Counted from the first letter of the stretch, positions 47,572 through 57,349 are shown. The stretch: DNA of 57,761 bases from Candidatus Tyrphobacter aquilonaris (GCA_003133745.1 PKZD01000038.1:17865-75625), one strand, 5' to 3'. Numbers and translations: made by a program. The notes: generated from the letters alone by a model not told the origin.

Positions 47572-48470
47572 CGGTGCGAACTCTCGATGATGCGAAGGTA
47601 GAGATCGCGCAGCGACGGCTCGACCGGCTCGAAAGCGGCGATCGATTCGACGGCCACGAGCGAGCGCAGAAGCGCGGAACCGTCCGTCGCCGGCGGCAGA
47701 TCGAAGGTCACGCAGCGATCGTCGCGCTCGACTTGACGCGCGCCGTCGATCGCCTCGAGGACTTGCAGCACGGGCGCGGTTCCGGGAGTGATGCGCACGC
47801 GGTGGACGGGCCAGCCGCGCCGCAGGTCGGCGAGCGTTCCCGCGGCGAGGTTACGCCCCTCCGCGACGATGCAGAAGTCGGTGCAGAGCCGCTCGAGCTG
47901 CCACATTTCGTGGCTCGAAAGCACGAGCGTCGTTCCGCCGCGGCGCAGATCGCCGAGAACCGCGAGCAGCATCTCGGCGTTGACCGGATCGAGCCCGGAG
48001 AACGGCTCGTCGAGGATGAGCAGCTCCGGACGGTGCACGGCCGCACACGCGACTTGCACCTTCTGTTGATTTCCCTTCGAGAGTTCCGCGCAGGGTCGAT
48101 CTTCGTACCCCTGCAATGCAAGGCGTTCGATCCATCCGGCCGTCCGGCGGGAGATCTCGGGCTCGGTGATGCCGCGCAAGCGTCCAAAGTATGCGATGTG
48201 GTCGCGGACGCGCATCTTACCGTAGAGCCCGCGCTCCTCTGGGAGGTAACCGAAGATGCGGCGTGTCCGTGCATCGACGTGCGCACCGTTCCACGTGATC
48301 GTTCCCCCATCCGGCGTCAGAATGCCGAGGATCATGCGCATCGTCGTCGTCTTCCCGGCGCCGTTGGGTCCGAGCAATCCAAACGTCGTTCCGTCCGCGA
48401 TCGAAAAGCTCACCTCGGCAACCGCACGGACCTTCCCGAAGTCTTTGCGGGCTTTCTCGACGAGCAGCAC
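47568..48470 (-). CDS. ABC transporter ATP-binding protein (NatA-like)
   Basis: TFGLLGPNGAGKTTTMRMILGILTPDGGTITWNG; LSKGNQQKVQVACAAVHRPELLILDEPFSGLDPVN. Confidence 0.95.
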   Translation of the reverse strand: MLLVEKARKDFGKVRAVAEVSFSIADGTTFGLLGPNGAGKTTTMRMILGILTPDGGTITWNGAHVDARTRRIFGYLPEERGLYGKMRVRDHIAYFGRLRGITEPEISRRTAGWIERLALQGYEDRPCAELSKGNQQKVQVACAAVHRPELLILDEPFSGLDPVNAEMLLAVLGDLRRGGTTLVLSSHEMWQLERLCTDFCIVAEGRNLAAGTLADLRRGWPVHRVRITPGTAPVLQVLEAIDGARQVERDDRCVTFDLPPATDGSALLRSLVAVESIAAFEPVEPSLRDLYLRIIESSHR

Positions 48471-48482
48471 CGGAACGGCGAT

Positions 48483-49862
48483 CTATTCTGCTGCGACGGC
48501 GCGCGCGTCGAAGCGGAGGAGGACGGCCATCGCGATCGCCGCCGTCAGAAAGCCGACGAAGTACGAAAGGTCACCGAGTTGCGGATAGGCGCGCGCGACC
48601 GGTCCCGCAAGCCACGCTTGATTCCAGAACGGCGCCGATGCGAGCAAACCGACGATCCATGCGATGAAGCCCGGACGCCAGGGTGCGACCCTCTGCGGAT
48701 CGGCGGGTGCATTGCGGCGCATCCACCATTCGACGAGCACGACGCCCGCCCACGGCGAAGCCCAATACGAAAGCAGCAGCAGAAAGTTCGTGTAGAAGAT
48801 TGCCATCTGTTGCCAATGGCCGCCGAGCGTCGCGAGCACGGCGCCGATGACGCCGACCACGAGCGCGGCGAGCGCGCGCTTCGTGTGAACGTTGAAGGCG
48901 ACGAGCGCCGCGAGCGCGCCGGAATAGAGGTTCATGCAGTTCGCCGTGAGCGTTCCGAGCACGACCGCGAGGAGGACGACCTTCGCGATCCAGCCGGCGC
49001 CGAGCAGCACGGATACCGCTTGCGTCGGCAACGCCGTCGTGAAGTCGACGCTTCGCGCCGCCGTCACCGAGGCGGCGCCCATGATCTCGAGGACGATGCA
49101 CGGCAGAGCGCAGCCGACAAAGGAGTACCACCAAATGGCACGCGGATTCGTCGCGCTCGGGAGATAGCGTGAATAGTCCGAGGCGCAGGGCACCCACCCA
49201 AGCGCGTACGAGAACGCGAGCGCCGCGCCGAAGATGAAGCCCGCAAGCGGGCCGCCCGCCGCGGCCGGCGCGTGCGCGTTGAACGGTGCAAGCCACTGCG
49301 TGCGATGAAACGTCACGATCGCGAGCGCGAGGAAGCCAAGAGCCAAGAGCACGACGCTCGCGCGCTCGAAGAGGTGGATGAGATTGTAGCCGTACACGGC
49401 GAGCGCGATCTGAAGAACGAGCATGATCGCGAGTGCGATCATGTACGGAAGGCCGGCGATCGTCTGCAACGCGTAGGCACCGAATACCGTGTTGATCGCA
49501 AACCAGCCGACGCCCGCGAGAAAACTCAACGCCGCGGGCGGGATGTTCCCGTACTGCCCGAAGGCGAGGCGCCCGGCAACCATCTGCGGCACGCCGTAGC
49601 GCGGGCCCAGCGTCGCGAGGATGCCGAGCACCGCAAAGCCGACGAGGTTTCCGAGCGCGATCCCGATCGCGGCGCTGCGCAGATCCGTCCCGTAGAAAGC
49701 GGTGACCGTCAACCCGACCATCCAGGTCGCGATCTCGGCATTGGCCGAGAACCACACGCCGAAGAGATGCCACGCTTTACCGTGGCGCTGCTCCTCCGCG
49801 ACGGTTTCAATGCCCGTCGGCTCGACCTCGAGAACTTGATCCTTGTAGACGTGCTCGCTCAC
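48483..49862 (-). CDS. NCS1-family permease (purine/cytosine/vitamin type)
   Basis: GVWFSANAEIATWMVGLTVTAFYGTDLRSAAIGIALGNLVGFAVLGILATLGPRYGVPQMVAGRLAFGQYGN; GTG start. Confidence 0.88.
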   Translation of the reverse strand: MSEHVYKDQVLEVEPTGIETVAEEQRHGKAWHLFGVWFSANAEIATWMVGLTVTAFYGTDLRSAAIGIALGNLVGFAVLGILATLGPRYGVPQMVAGRLAFGQYGNIPPAALSFLAGVGWFAINTVFGAYALQTIAGLPYMIALAIMLVLQIALAVYGYNLIHLFERASVVLLALGFLALAIVTFHRTQWLAPFNAHAPAAAGGPLAGFIFGAALAFSYALGWVPCASDYSRYLPSATNPRAIWWYSFVGCALPCIVLEIMGAASVTAARSVDFTTALPTQAVSVLLGAGWIAKVVLLAVVLGTLTANCMNLYSGALAALVAFNVHTKRALAALVVGVIGAVLATLGGHWQQMAIFYTNFLLLLSYWASPWAGVVLVEWWMRRNAPADPQRVAPWRPGFIAWIVGLLASAPFWNQAWLAGPVARAYPQLGDLSYFVGFLTAAIAMAVLLRFDARAVAAE

Positions 49863-50464
49863 GACGCTTCCGCATTCGGCATCAGAGCGCGTGATTCCAC
49901 GAACTGCACGCCGTGCTCGCGCATCGCGTCGAAGGCGCGCTGCTCGTCGCCCGGCGTCGCGTTGATCGCGGCGATTGCATCGGTGAGCACGATGGCCTGG
50001 AAGCCGGCTTCGACGGCGTCGATCGTCGTCGATTTCACGCAGTAGTCCGTCGCAATTCCCGCGATGAAGACGCGCCGGATCCCGCGCGCGCGCAAGCGCT
50101 GCGCGAGGTCCGTCCCCGCGAACGCGCTGTACCCGTCGGTCTGCGGGTCGGTACCCTTGTCGACGATCTCGTCGATCTGCTCCGCCCGCAGGAGCGAAGA
50201 GAACTCCGCGCCCGGCGTTCCTGCGAGACAATGCCACGGCCACGGGCCGCCGTTGGCTTGAAAGAACGCGTGATTACGCGGATGCCAATCTCGTGAAGCG
50301 ACGACGTAGCCGAATTTCGGCATGAGGCTATTAACCGGCTCGAAGATGCGGTTGCCCTCCGGGACCGCGAGCGTCCCGCCGGGGAGGAAATCGTTCTGAG
50401 GGTCGACGACGAGAAGCGCGTCGGTCGGCTCGATGATTTGCGTGCTCGTGCTCATCCCGGACAT
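49859..50464 (-). CDS. pncA: Nicotinamidase / pyrazinamidase
   Basis: DALLVVDPQNDFLPGGTLAVPEG; SRDWHPRNHAFF; GIATDYCVKSTTIDA (catalytic Cys). Confidence 0.93.
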   Translation of the reverse strand: MSGMSTSTQIIEPTDALLVVDPQNDFLPGGTLAVPEGNRIFEPVNSLMPKFGYVVASRDWHPRNHAFFQANGGPWPWHCLAGTPGAEFSSLLRAEQIDEIVDKGTDPQTDGYSAFAGTDLAQRLRARGIRRVFIAGIATDYCVKSTTIDAVEAGFQAIVLTDAIAAINATPGDEQRAFDAMREHGVQFVESRALMPNAEAS

Positions 50465-50593
50465 AAAAGGCAGTAATCAACGCGAGTGGATGCGCTCCTT
50501 CCCGAGGGCAAAGGAGCGGCCGAGCGCCGAGCGAACGGCCTCTTCAACGGCCGCGCATTCTCCGCGGCTCATGATAGCCTAGGAGGTCGACTC

Positions 50594-50884
50594 GTGGACA
50601 ACTCTCAGGATGTAAGCAGCACCGGCGCCGCTGGCGCGGCGCTGATGGGCACCTTCATGGTCGTTTGGCTGCTCTTCGTCTGCGCGATCATCGCGGTGAG
50701 CATCTGGCTCTACTGGCGCATTCTGACGAAGGCCGGCTTCAACGGCGCTCTCGCGCTCCTCATGCTCATTCCGGGCATCGGCGGCCTCATCATCATCTTG
50801 ATGCTGGCCTTCGGCGAGTGGCCGGCGCTTCAAGGTCGCACGCCCGTTCAGACCGGCTACATCCCGCCCGCGCCGACGACTTAA
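50594..50884 (+). CDS. Small hypothetical membrane protein
   Basis: GTG start after aggaggtcgactc; two TM segments, DNSQDVSSTGAAGAALMGTFMVVWLLFVCAIIAVSIWLYWRILTKAGF. Confidence 0.65.
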   Translation: MDNSQDVSSTGAAGAALMGTFMVVWLLFVCAIIAVSIWLYWRILTKAGFNGALALLMLIPGIGGLIIILMLAFGEWPALQGRTPVQTGYIPPAPTT

Positions 50885-52323
50885 ACGGCTTTTTCCCGCA
50901 TCCAAGCCTCGACCGCGGAAGCGGAGGAGGGAAGGATCGCCGAGAGGTTGTCGGGCGCCCCGTTCGTGACGACGACGTCGTCTTCGATGCGGACGCCGAT
51001 GCCGCGCAGTTCCTGCGGAACCGTCGCGTCGTCGGGCTGGAAGTAGAGGCCGGGCTCGACGGTGAGCACCATGCCCGCCTCGAGCGTCCCGTATCGGTAC
51101 GCTTGCGCGCGGGCGCGCGCGCAGTCGTGGACGTCCAATCCCAGCATGTGGCTCACGTTATGCAGCGTGTAGCGCCGGTAGAGTTGGCGATCTTGATCGA
51201 GCGCCTCGTCGAGCGAGCACCGTAACACGTTCATCTCGATGAGCCCCTGTGCGAGAACTTGCATCGCGCGTCGATTCGGTTCGAGGAAATCGTTGCCGGG
51301 AACGCACGCCTCGATGCCCGCTCGCTGCGCCTCGAAAACGAGATCGTACACGGCGCGCTGCTGCGGGGAAAATGCTCCCCCGATCGGCAGCGTCCGCGTG
51401 ACGTCCGCGGTGTAGAGGGAGTCGCACTCGACGCCGGCGTCGAGCAGCAGCAGTTCGCCCCGCCGAAGGCCGCCGTCGTTGCGGGTCCAGTGCAGGGTGC
51501 AGGCGTGCTCGCCCGCGGCGGCGATCGTCAGGTAGCCGACGTCGTTTGCTTCCATGCGTGCTCGGCGCCAAAACGCCGCCTCGATCTCGCGTTCGCTTTG
51601 CGCCGTTGGAAGCACCGCGAGCACGTCCTCAAAACCGCGTTTCGTGATCTCGACTGCCTTGCGCAGTTCCGCGATCTCGTACTCGTCCTTGCACAAGCGC
51701 ATCTCCGAGAGATGCGTCGCAAACTCGGTATCCGCGTCGCTCGTCTCGAAACGCGCATCGATTGCGGCATTGACGCCGCGCAGCAGCCGCATCGGCGGAC
51801 TCTGAACGCGCAGGTCGTCGAGGTAGCCGTCGATCTGCGAAATCGGATCGCAGCGGTCGACGCCGTAGTAGGCACGACTCTCGTCGACGCCGCGATGCGT
51901 ACCGACCCACAGTTCGCCGTGCTGGCGATCGGTGAAAGCAGCCGCGGTGCCGCGGTTGTGCGCCGGCACGAAGAGGCGCGTCCGGTGCCGCGCGCCGTCG
52001 GGTTCGAAGACGAGCAACGTGTCCGCCTCGCCCCCGCCCATGAAGTACGAGAACTCACTCGACGGGCGAAAGCGGAAGAACGTGTCGTTCGAGCGCACTT
52101 GCTCGCAGCCCGCGGGCAGCAGCAGCAGCATGCCCGGAAAGGCGCGCGAGAGCGCCTCGCGTCGCGCGCGCAATCGATCCAACTGTGGATGCGCGCGCCT
52201 GTCCAACGGTCGCTCGATCCAGTCGCGCGACATGAAAGCGACGAGCGCCTCCGGCGGCTGCGTGTCGTGGCCCACTTTGGCGGACGAGCTCTGCTCGAGT
52301 GCTTCGGAATCCATCGGGGTCAT
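50881..52323 (-). CDS. pepP: Aminopeptidase P (Xaa-Pro, M24B)
   Basis: PAGCEQVRSNDTFFRFRPSSEFSYFMGG; LLLLDAGVECDSLYTADVTRTLPIGGAFSPQQRAVY; HNVSHMLGLDVHD. Confidence 0.95.
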   Translation of the reverse strand: MTPMDSEALEQSSSAKVGHDTQPPEALVAFMSRDWIERPLDRRAHPQLDRLRARREALSRAFPGMLLLLPAGCEQVRSNDTFFRFRPSSEFSYFMGGGEADTLLVFEPDGARHRTRLFVPAHNRGTAAAFTDRQHGELWVGTHRGVDESRAYYGVDRCDPISQIDGYLDDLRVQSPPMRLLRGVNAAIDARFETSDADTEFATHLSEMRLCKDEYEIAELRKAVEITKRGFEDVLAVLPTAQSEREIEAAFWRRARMEANDVGYLTIAAAGEHACTLHWTRNDGGLRRGELLLLDAGVECDSLYTADVTRTLPIGGAFSPQQRAVYDLVFEAQRAGIEACVPGNDFLEPNRRAMQVLAQGLIEMNVLRCSLDEALDQDRQLYRRYTLHNVSHMLGLDVHDCARARAQAYRYGTLEAGMVLTVEPGLYFQPDDATVPQELRGIGVRIEDDVVVTNGAPDNLSAILPSSASAVEAWMREKAV

Positions 52324-52325
52324 GA

Positions 52326-52440
52326 TTAGGGAAGCGTCGCGAGAAATCCCGTGATCGCCGCATGGAGGGCCGCAGGCTGCTCGAGCATGGCAAAGTGCCG
52401 GGCGGCTTGGCGGGGCCTCGCCAAGGCCCAACACACGGAT
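52326..52440 (-). pseudogene. C-terminal remnant of an alpha/beta-hydrolase
   Basis: Reverse strand frame distinct from pepP: ALARPRQAARHFAMLEQPAALHAAITGFLATLP*, resembling the catalytic-His C-terminus of alpha/beta-hydrolases; no room for the rest of the gene. Confidence 0.5.
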
Positions 52441-52484
52441 GAAAGTCATGTTCACTTCGTCCGAACTGGGGTACCGTGAGGAGT

Positions 52485-53039
52485 ATGCTAGCTCAAGTTG
52501 GTAAACCGGCTCCCGATTTCAAGTTGCCCAGCACGAAGGGCGCGACCGGCGCGAAGGACCTCGGAAAAGAGGTCGCGCTTTCGGGGTATCGCGGGAAGTG
52601 GCTGGTCTTCTTTTTCTATCCGCTCGATTTCACGTTTGTCTGTCCCACCGAGATCACCGCGCTCTCCGACCACTCCGACGAGTTCAGAGAGTTCGATACG
52701 GAGATTCTCGGCTGTTCCACCGATTCGGTGCATAGCCACTGGGCGTGGCTGAACACGCCGCGCGAGAAGAACGGCATCGCGGGCACGAAGTATCCGCTCG
52801 TTTCCGATTTCACGAAGGAAACCGCGCGCGCGTACGGCGTGCTCGATGAAAAGAGCGGTGCGGCGCAACGCGGGCTCTTCATCATCGATCCCGAGGGCGT
52901 GCTGAAGTACGCGGTCGTTACCGACGACAACGTTGGACGCAGCGTTGCGGAGACGCTGCGCGTGCTGCAGGCGCTGCAGACGGGCGGCCTGTGTCCGGCC
53001 GAGTGGAAACCCGGCGCGGCATTGCTCCAGAAGACTTAA
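52485..53039 (+). CDS. Peroxiredoxin (AhpC/TSA)
   Basis: MLAQVGKPAPDFKLPS; FFFYPLDFTFVCPTEITALSD; GGLCPAEWKPG resolving Cys. Confidence 0.95.
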   Translation: MLAQVGKPAPDFKLPSTKGATGAKDLGKEVALSGYRGKWLVFFFYPLDFTFVCPTEITALSDHSDEFREFDTEILGCSTDSVHSHWAWLNTPREKNGIAGTKYPLVSDFTKETARAYGVLDEKSGAAQRGLFIIDPEGVLKYAVVTDDNVGRSVAETLRVLQALQTGGLCPAEWKPGAALLQKT

Positions 53040-53044
53040 AAGCA

Positions 53045-53533
53045 GTGGCGTTGCGCATGCGCAGCCCGCTTCCGTCGCTGGAGGGAGCCGCTGCGTGGGT
53101 CGATGGAGGCGTGAGCGCGGAGGAACTGCGGGAGCGCCCCGTCGTGGTTTCGTTTTGGTCGATCTCGTGCCACCTCTGTCACGAGTCCGCAGAACTCGTC
53201 GCGGCGTGGCGCGAAAAGTTTGCGCAACGCGGCGTGGCGTTCGTCGCCGTGCATCAGCCGCGTTCCGCCGACGAACTCGACATCGATGCGGTACGCCGCG
53301 ACGCCATCGACGTTATGGGTTTGAAACAACCATGCGCGATCGACAACAGCCACGCGATCGTCGATCGCTTCCAGAACGAATTTGTGCCCGCGTTCTACAT
53401 CTTCAACGGCAAGCACGAGCTGCGTCACTTTCAGGCCGGCGGTAAGGGATTCGAGCGCATCGAAGCCGCACTCGAACGCATCCTCGACGAGCGGGACGAC
53501 GAGGGCGAATCGAGCGAAGCCGGCACGCTTTAA
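53045..53533 (+). CDS. Thioredoxin-like (TlpA family) protein
   Basis: VVVSFWSISCHLCHESAELVAAWREKF (CHLC); GTG start inferred. Confidence 0.75.
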   Translation: MALRMRSPLPSLEGAAAWVDGGVSAEELRERPVVVSFWSISCHLCHESAELVAAWREKFAQRGVAFVAVHQPRSADELDIDAVRRDAIDVMGLKQPCAIDNSHAIVDRFQNEFVPAFYIFNGKHELRHFQAGGKGFERIEAALERILDERDDEGESSEAGTL

Positions 53534-56500
53534 TCCGGCGGCGCGCTGCGCGCGCGGCGGTGCGTCGCCGACGGCACTTTCGTTCGCAGCGGCGCGAGTT
53601 TCGCACGGGTGAGTTGTGCGTTCATCGCCGCGAGGCCGGTCGTGAAGAGCGCCTTCGTGCGCGCGTCCACTTGGTCGGATTGCGTCGCGTAGCGGTCGAT
53701 GAGCGCTTGTTGCGCCTGTGTCGGTGGGCCCAGATAGAGCGGCAGAAGATGCCGCAAGTACGCGATCTGATCGACGAGTGCGGCGGCATGCTTGTAGCCG
53801 CTGTTCTGGCTGCCGTTGCCGTTGCGAAGCGCATCGGCGGCTGCATCGAGATCGCGCCCATACGCCGAGAGCGCGCGGCTGAGCGGCGCATCGCCGGCGT
53901 GGCGCCGGCGCGCCGCGATCTGTGCGTCGAGTGTTGCGATGACGCTGAGCTCGATCTCTCCGCGTTCCTGTAGTTGCGCCAACCGTTCGAGCGCGTCGTA
54001 CTGTGCTTGCAGCCCGGATGCGGAAGCGTGCGCCTCCGGATCGAGCGGCACCTCGAGCGGAGCTTCGAACGAGAAATCGTTTACTGTGGGCCTTGCGTGC
54101 AGCTGGACGTGCAGTTGGATCGTGTACGTCCCCGGCAGCACCTCGGGTCCCGAGATGTCCAGCGGATAGAAGACGTAGAAATCTCGCGGGTCCTGCACCG
54201 CGCCTTTGCCGCCGGGCGGGTCGGCGTCGAGATCCCACGCGACGCGGTTGATGCCCGCGCTCGTCGTCGCGTCGAGCGTGCGCACGAGACCGCCCTTCGC
54301 ATCGAAGATCCGCAGCGTCACCTTCGGAGCGCGCGCCTTGCGCGGACGCGCGGGCAGGTAGTACGAGATGACGGCACCGTACGACTTGTTGTCGGAGACG
54401 AAGGCACCGCGTCCCGGTTCGTACGTCGGTCGCGGCTCGTAACGATACGCGGGCATGGGTGCAAAGAGTGCGGGGTTCCCGGCGGGAGCTTCGGCGATCT
54501 GCTCGAGCGGCGTTAGATCGTCGAGAACGTAGAAGCCGCGGCCGTGTGTTCCGAGGATGAGATCGTCGAAGACGGGCTGGATCTTTGCATCGTAGACCGG
54601 GACGGCAGGCATGCCGAGCATGAGGCCGATCCAATGGCGTCCCCGATCGAAGGATGCCGAGATGCCTTGCTCCGTTCCCGCGAAGAGCAGGTTCGTCTGC
54701 CGAGGATCCTCGCGCACGACGTGAACGTAGCTTGGCAGTCCGCGAGAGATGTCGTTCCACGTCTGCCCGTAGTCGGTCGTGTCATACACATACGGGCGCG
54801 GATCGCCCAGAGCGTGGCGGTCGAAGGAGACATACGCAACGCCCGGCGTCGTACGTGACGCATCGATCGACGATATCTCCGCATTCGCGGGGAGGTGCGG
54901 AACTCTGGCCTCGACGTTCGTCCAATGCGCGCCGCCGTCGCGTGTAACCCACAAGTTGCCGTCATCGGTGCCGACCCAGAGCGTCTGCGGGTCCGCCGCA
55001 TCCTCGGAGATCGCGTAGATCGTGCAGTAGGCTTCGGCGTTCGTGTCGTCGCTCGATATTGGGCCGCCGCTGCGTCCGAGGCGACTCGCGTCGCAGGGCT
55101 GCCCGAGGTCGGGGCTGACGACGCTCCAACTCGTACCGCCGTCGGTCGTCTTGAAGAGCACGTTGCCGCCGAAGTAGAGCACGTTCGGATCGTGCGGTGA
55201 GATGTAGAGCGGCGCGCTCCAATTGAAGCGGTACGGATAAGCGCCCGCGCCGGTGCCGAAGGTCATCATCGGCTGCGGCGAGATATTGCGCGCCTCGCCG
55301 GTGCGCAAGTTGCGTTGCACGAGATCGCCGAAATGCGTATCCTCGTAAATGATATCCGGGTCGCGCGGATCGGCCATCGCATACTGCCCGTCGCCCCAGT
55401 CGGAGATGTTGCGCCACGCGCCGCCCGGGACTCCGCCGTACTCCCCATCGTTCCAGAGCGTATTCGGCCCCCACCATACCTCGTGGTCCTGCAAGCCGCC
55501 CATGATGTGGTACGGTACCGCGAGATCATAGCCGACGCGATAGACTTGCCCGAAGGGAACGGTGTCGACGTAATCCCACGTCGCGCCGCCGTTGACGGAG
55601 AGCTCGAAGCCCATGTCGCTGCCCGCGAGCATTCGCTGCGGATCGGAAGGGTCGATCCACAGGTCGTGGTTGTCGCCGCCGCCGCCGAAGCGCGCGAACG
55701 TCTTGCCGCCGTCGCTCGATACCTGATTCTCGCCGGTGATGACGTAGACGCGATTTGGATTTTTCGGATCAACGCGCACCTGCGAGAAGTAGAAGGGGCG
55801 AAAGTCCAGTTCTTGATTCGCGTTCACGGAGGTCCAATGCGCGCCGCCGTCGTTCGACCGATAGAGCAAGCCCGTTCTCGTCGGGACGAGCGCGTAGACG
55901 ACGTTCGGGTGCGCGTAACACAGCGCAACGCCGACGCGGTTGATGATGCCGCCCGGCAGCCCGTCGCGCAGCGCGGGATCGGTCAAACGCTGCCACGTGC
56001 GGCCGTTGTCGGTGGATTTGTAGAGGCCGCTTCCCGTGCCGCCGCCGCGAAAGTTCCACGGCTGCCGCAGGAAGTCGAACGTTCCCGCATAGACGGTCTG
56101 CGGATCTTGCGGGTCGAAGGCGACGTCGCTGCCGCCGGTCGTCGGATTGACGTAGAGCACGCGCTGCCACGACTTGCCGCCATCCTGCGTTCGAAAGATG
56201 CCGCGGTCTCCGCCGGGCGACCACTCGCGCCCGAGTGCCGCGACGATCGCGACGTTGGGATCGCGCGGATCGATTGCGATCTTTGCGACGTGTTCGCTGT
56301 TTCGGAGGCCGACGAACGCCCACGACTTCCCCGCATTCGTCGATTTGAAAACGCCGTCGCCGGGTGAGGCGGTGTTGCGCGGGACGCCCTCGCCGGTGCC
56401 GACATAGAGGACATTCGGGTTCGACACCGCGACGGCAAGCGCGCCGATCGCCGTCGACGTTCCCGCGCTGAAGATCGATGTGAAGGTGAGACCGGCATCG

Positions 56501-56736
56501 GTCGATTTGTAAAGACCGCCGGAGGAGTGGCCGAGATAGATGATGCGCGGATCACCCGGTATGCCCGCGACCACGTCGAGACGGCCGCCCATCTGTGCCG
56601 GCCCGATCCAACGCCAACGGAGTGCGCCGAGATCGCGCTCCCCGACCGGACGCGCGGGAGGTTGGGACGGCTGCGGCGCGCGAGCGCATGCGGCAAGCGA
56701 GCATGCGAGGAACGCGAACGCGAGGGAACGCCTCAT
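53530..56736 (-). CDS. Large BNR/sortilin-like beta-propeller lipoprotein
   Basis: MRRSLAFAFLACSLAACARAP lipobox; repeated YKSTDNGRTWQRL / FKSTNAGKSWAFV / FKTTDGGTSWSVV BNR motifs. Confidence 0.85.
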   Translation of the reverse strand: MRRSLAFAFLACSLAACARAPQPSQPPARPVGERDLGALRWRWIGPAQMGGRLDVVAGIPGDPRIIYLGHSSGGLYKSTDAGLTFTSIFSAGTSTAIGALAVAVSNPNVLYVGTGEGVPRNTASPGDGVFKSTNAGKSWAFVGLRNSEHVAKIAIDPRDPNVAIVAALGREWSPGGDRGIFRTQDGGKSWQRVLYVNPTTGGSDVAFDPQDPQTVYAGTFDFLRQPWNFRGGGTGSGLYKSTDNGRTWQRLTDPALRDGLPGGIINRVGVALCYAHPNVVYALVPTRTGLLYRSNDGGAHWTSVNANQELDFRPFYFSQVRVDPKNPNRVYVITGENQVSSDGGKTFARFGGGGDNHDLWIDPSDPQRMLAGSDMGFELSVNGGATWDYVDTVPFGQVYRVGYDLAVPYHIMGGLQDHEVWWGPNTLWNDGEYGGVPGGAWRNISDWGDGQYAMADPRDPDIIYEDTHFGDLVQRNLRTGEARNISPQPMMTFGTGAGAYPYRFNWSAPLYISPHDPNVLYFGGNVLFKTTDGGTSWSVVSPDLGQPCDASRLGRSGGPISSDDTNAEAYCTIYAISEDAADPQTLWVGTDDGNLWVTRDGGAHWTNVEARVPHLPANAEISSIDASRTTPGVAYVSFDRHALGDPRPYVYDTTDYGQTWNDISRGLPSYVHVVREDPRQTNLLFAGTEQGISASFDRGRHWIGLMLGMPAVPVYDAKIQPVFDDLILGTHGRGFYVLDDLTPLEQIAEAPAGNPALFAPMPAYRYEPRPTYEPGRGAFVSDNKSYGAVISYYLPARPRKARAPKVTLRIFDAKGGLVRTLDATTSAGINRVAWDLDADPPGGKGAVQDPRDFYVFYPLDISGPEVLPGTYTIQLHVQLHARPTVNDFSFEAPLEVPLDPEAHASASGLQAQYDALERLAQLQERGEIELSVIATLDAQIAARRRHAGDAPLSRALSAYGRDLDAAADALRNGNGSQNSGYKHAAALVDQIAYLRHLLPLYLGPPTQAQQALIDRYATQSDQVDARTKALFTTGLAAMNAQLTRAKLAPLRTKVPSATHRRARSAPPD

Positions 56737-56815
56737 GAACGGGACTGCGTTTTGGGCCCGGCCTTCTCCTATGCAGCAAGCGGAGCCCGGCGCCTCGCCG
56801 TGCAACATGACAAGC

Positions 56816-57349
56816 ATGGCAAAGAGATATATCGGCGCGGCGCTGGCCGCGATCGTGGTATTCGGGTTCTCGGGCGCGCGCACGCTCGCAGACGATGCGG
56901 CTCTGACGGCTCGCGTGCAAGCGGCGTACGACGGCCAGTGCGCAGACATCATGCGCGGCGACTTCGCGGCCTTCCAGCAGACCTTGAGCCCGAGTTTCAG
57001 CGCGACCATGAACGGACGCACGGTGACGCGCGACGACGTCGTGAACGCGTTGAAGTCGTCGGCGGCGCAGGTGACGCTGACAAAATGTACGACGACGATC
57101 GATTCGGTGGCGGCGAGCGGTACTGCGGTGATCGCATTCGTACATCAAGTCGTCGATGGAACGGCGAGCGGCCCGCAAGGCACGGCTCCCATCGAAATAT
57201 TGGCGGCAAAACGCGACATGTGGGCGAGCGCCGGCAACGGCTTGATCCAATCGTCGTCGATGCCGATCTGGTCGACGACGAGCGTGAACGGCGAGATCGT
57301 GCAGCAGAGCGGCACGCCGCCCTCGCCGAGCGCGTCGCCCCAGCCATGA
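56816..57349 (+). CDS. Secreted NTF2/SnoaL (DUF4440)-like protein
   Basis: MAKRYIGAALAAIVVFGFSGARTLA signal; AYDGQCADIMRGDFAAFQQTLSPSFSATMNGRTVTRDDVV. Confidence 0.6.
   Translation: MAKRYIGAALAAIVVFGFSGARTLADDAALTARVQAAYDGQCADIMRGDFAAFQQTLSPSFSATMNGRTVTRDDVVNALKSSAAQVTLTKCTTTIDSVAASGTAVIAFVHQVVDGTASGPQGTAPIEILAAKRDMWASAGNGLIQSSSMPIWSTTSVNGEIVQQSGTPPSPSASPQP

Noticed and set aside
47562-49172. 536-codon plus-strand ORF opposite the NatA-like ABC ATPase and NCS1 permease
   Set aside because: Low-complexity Arg-rich translation with no motifs; minus strand is clearly coding
54078-54088. cgtttactgtg, resembling the 12-bp repeat near the BTAD regulator
   Set aside because: Single partial copy inside the BNR gene coding sequence; most likely chance
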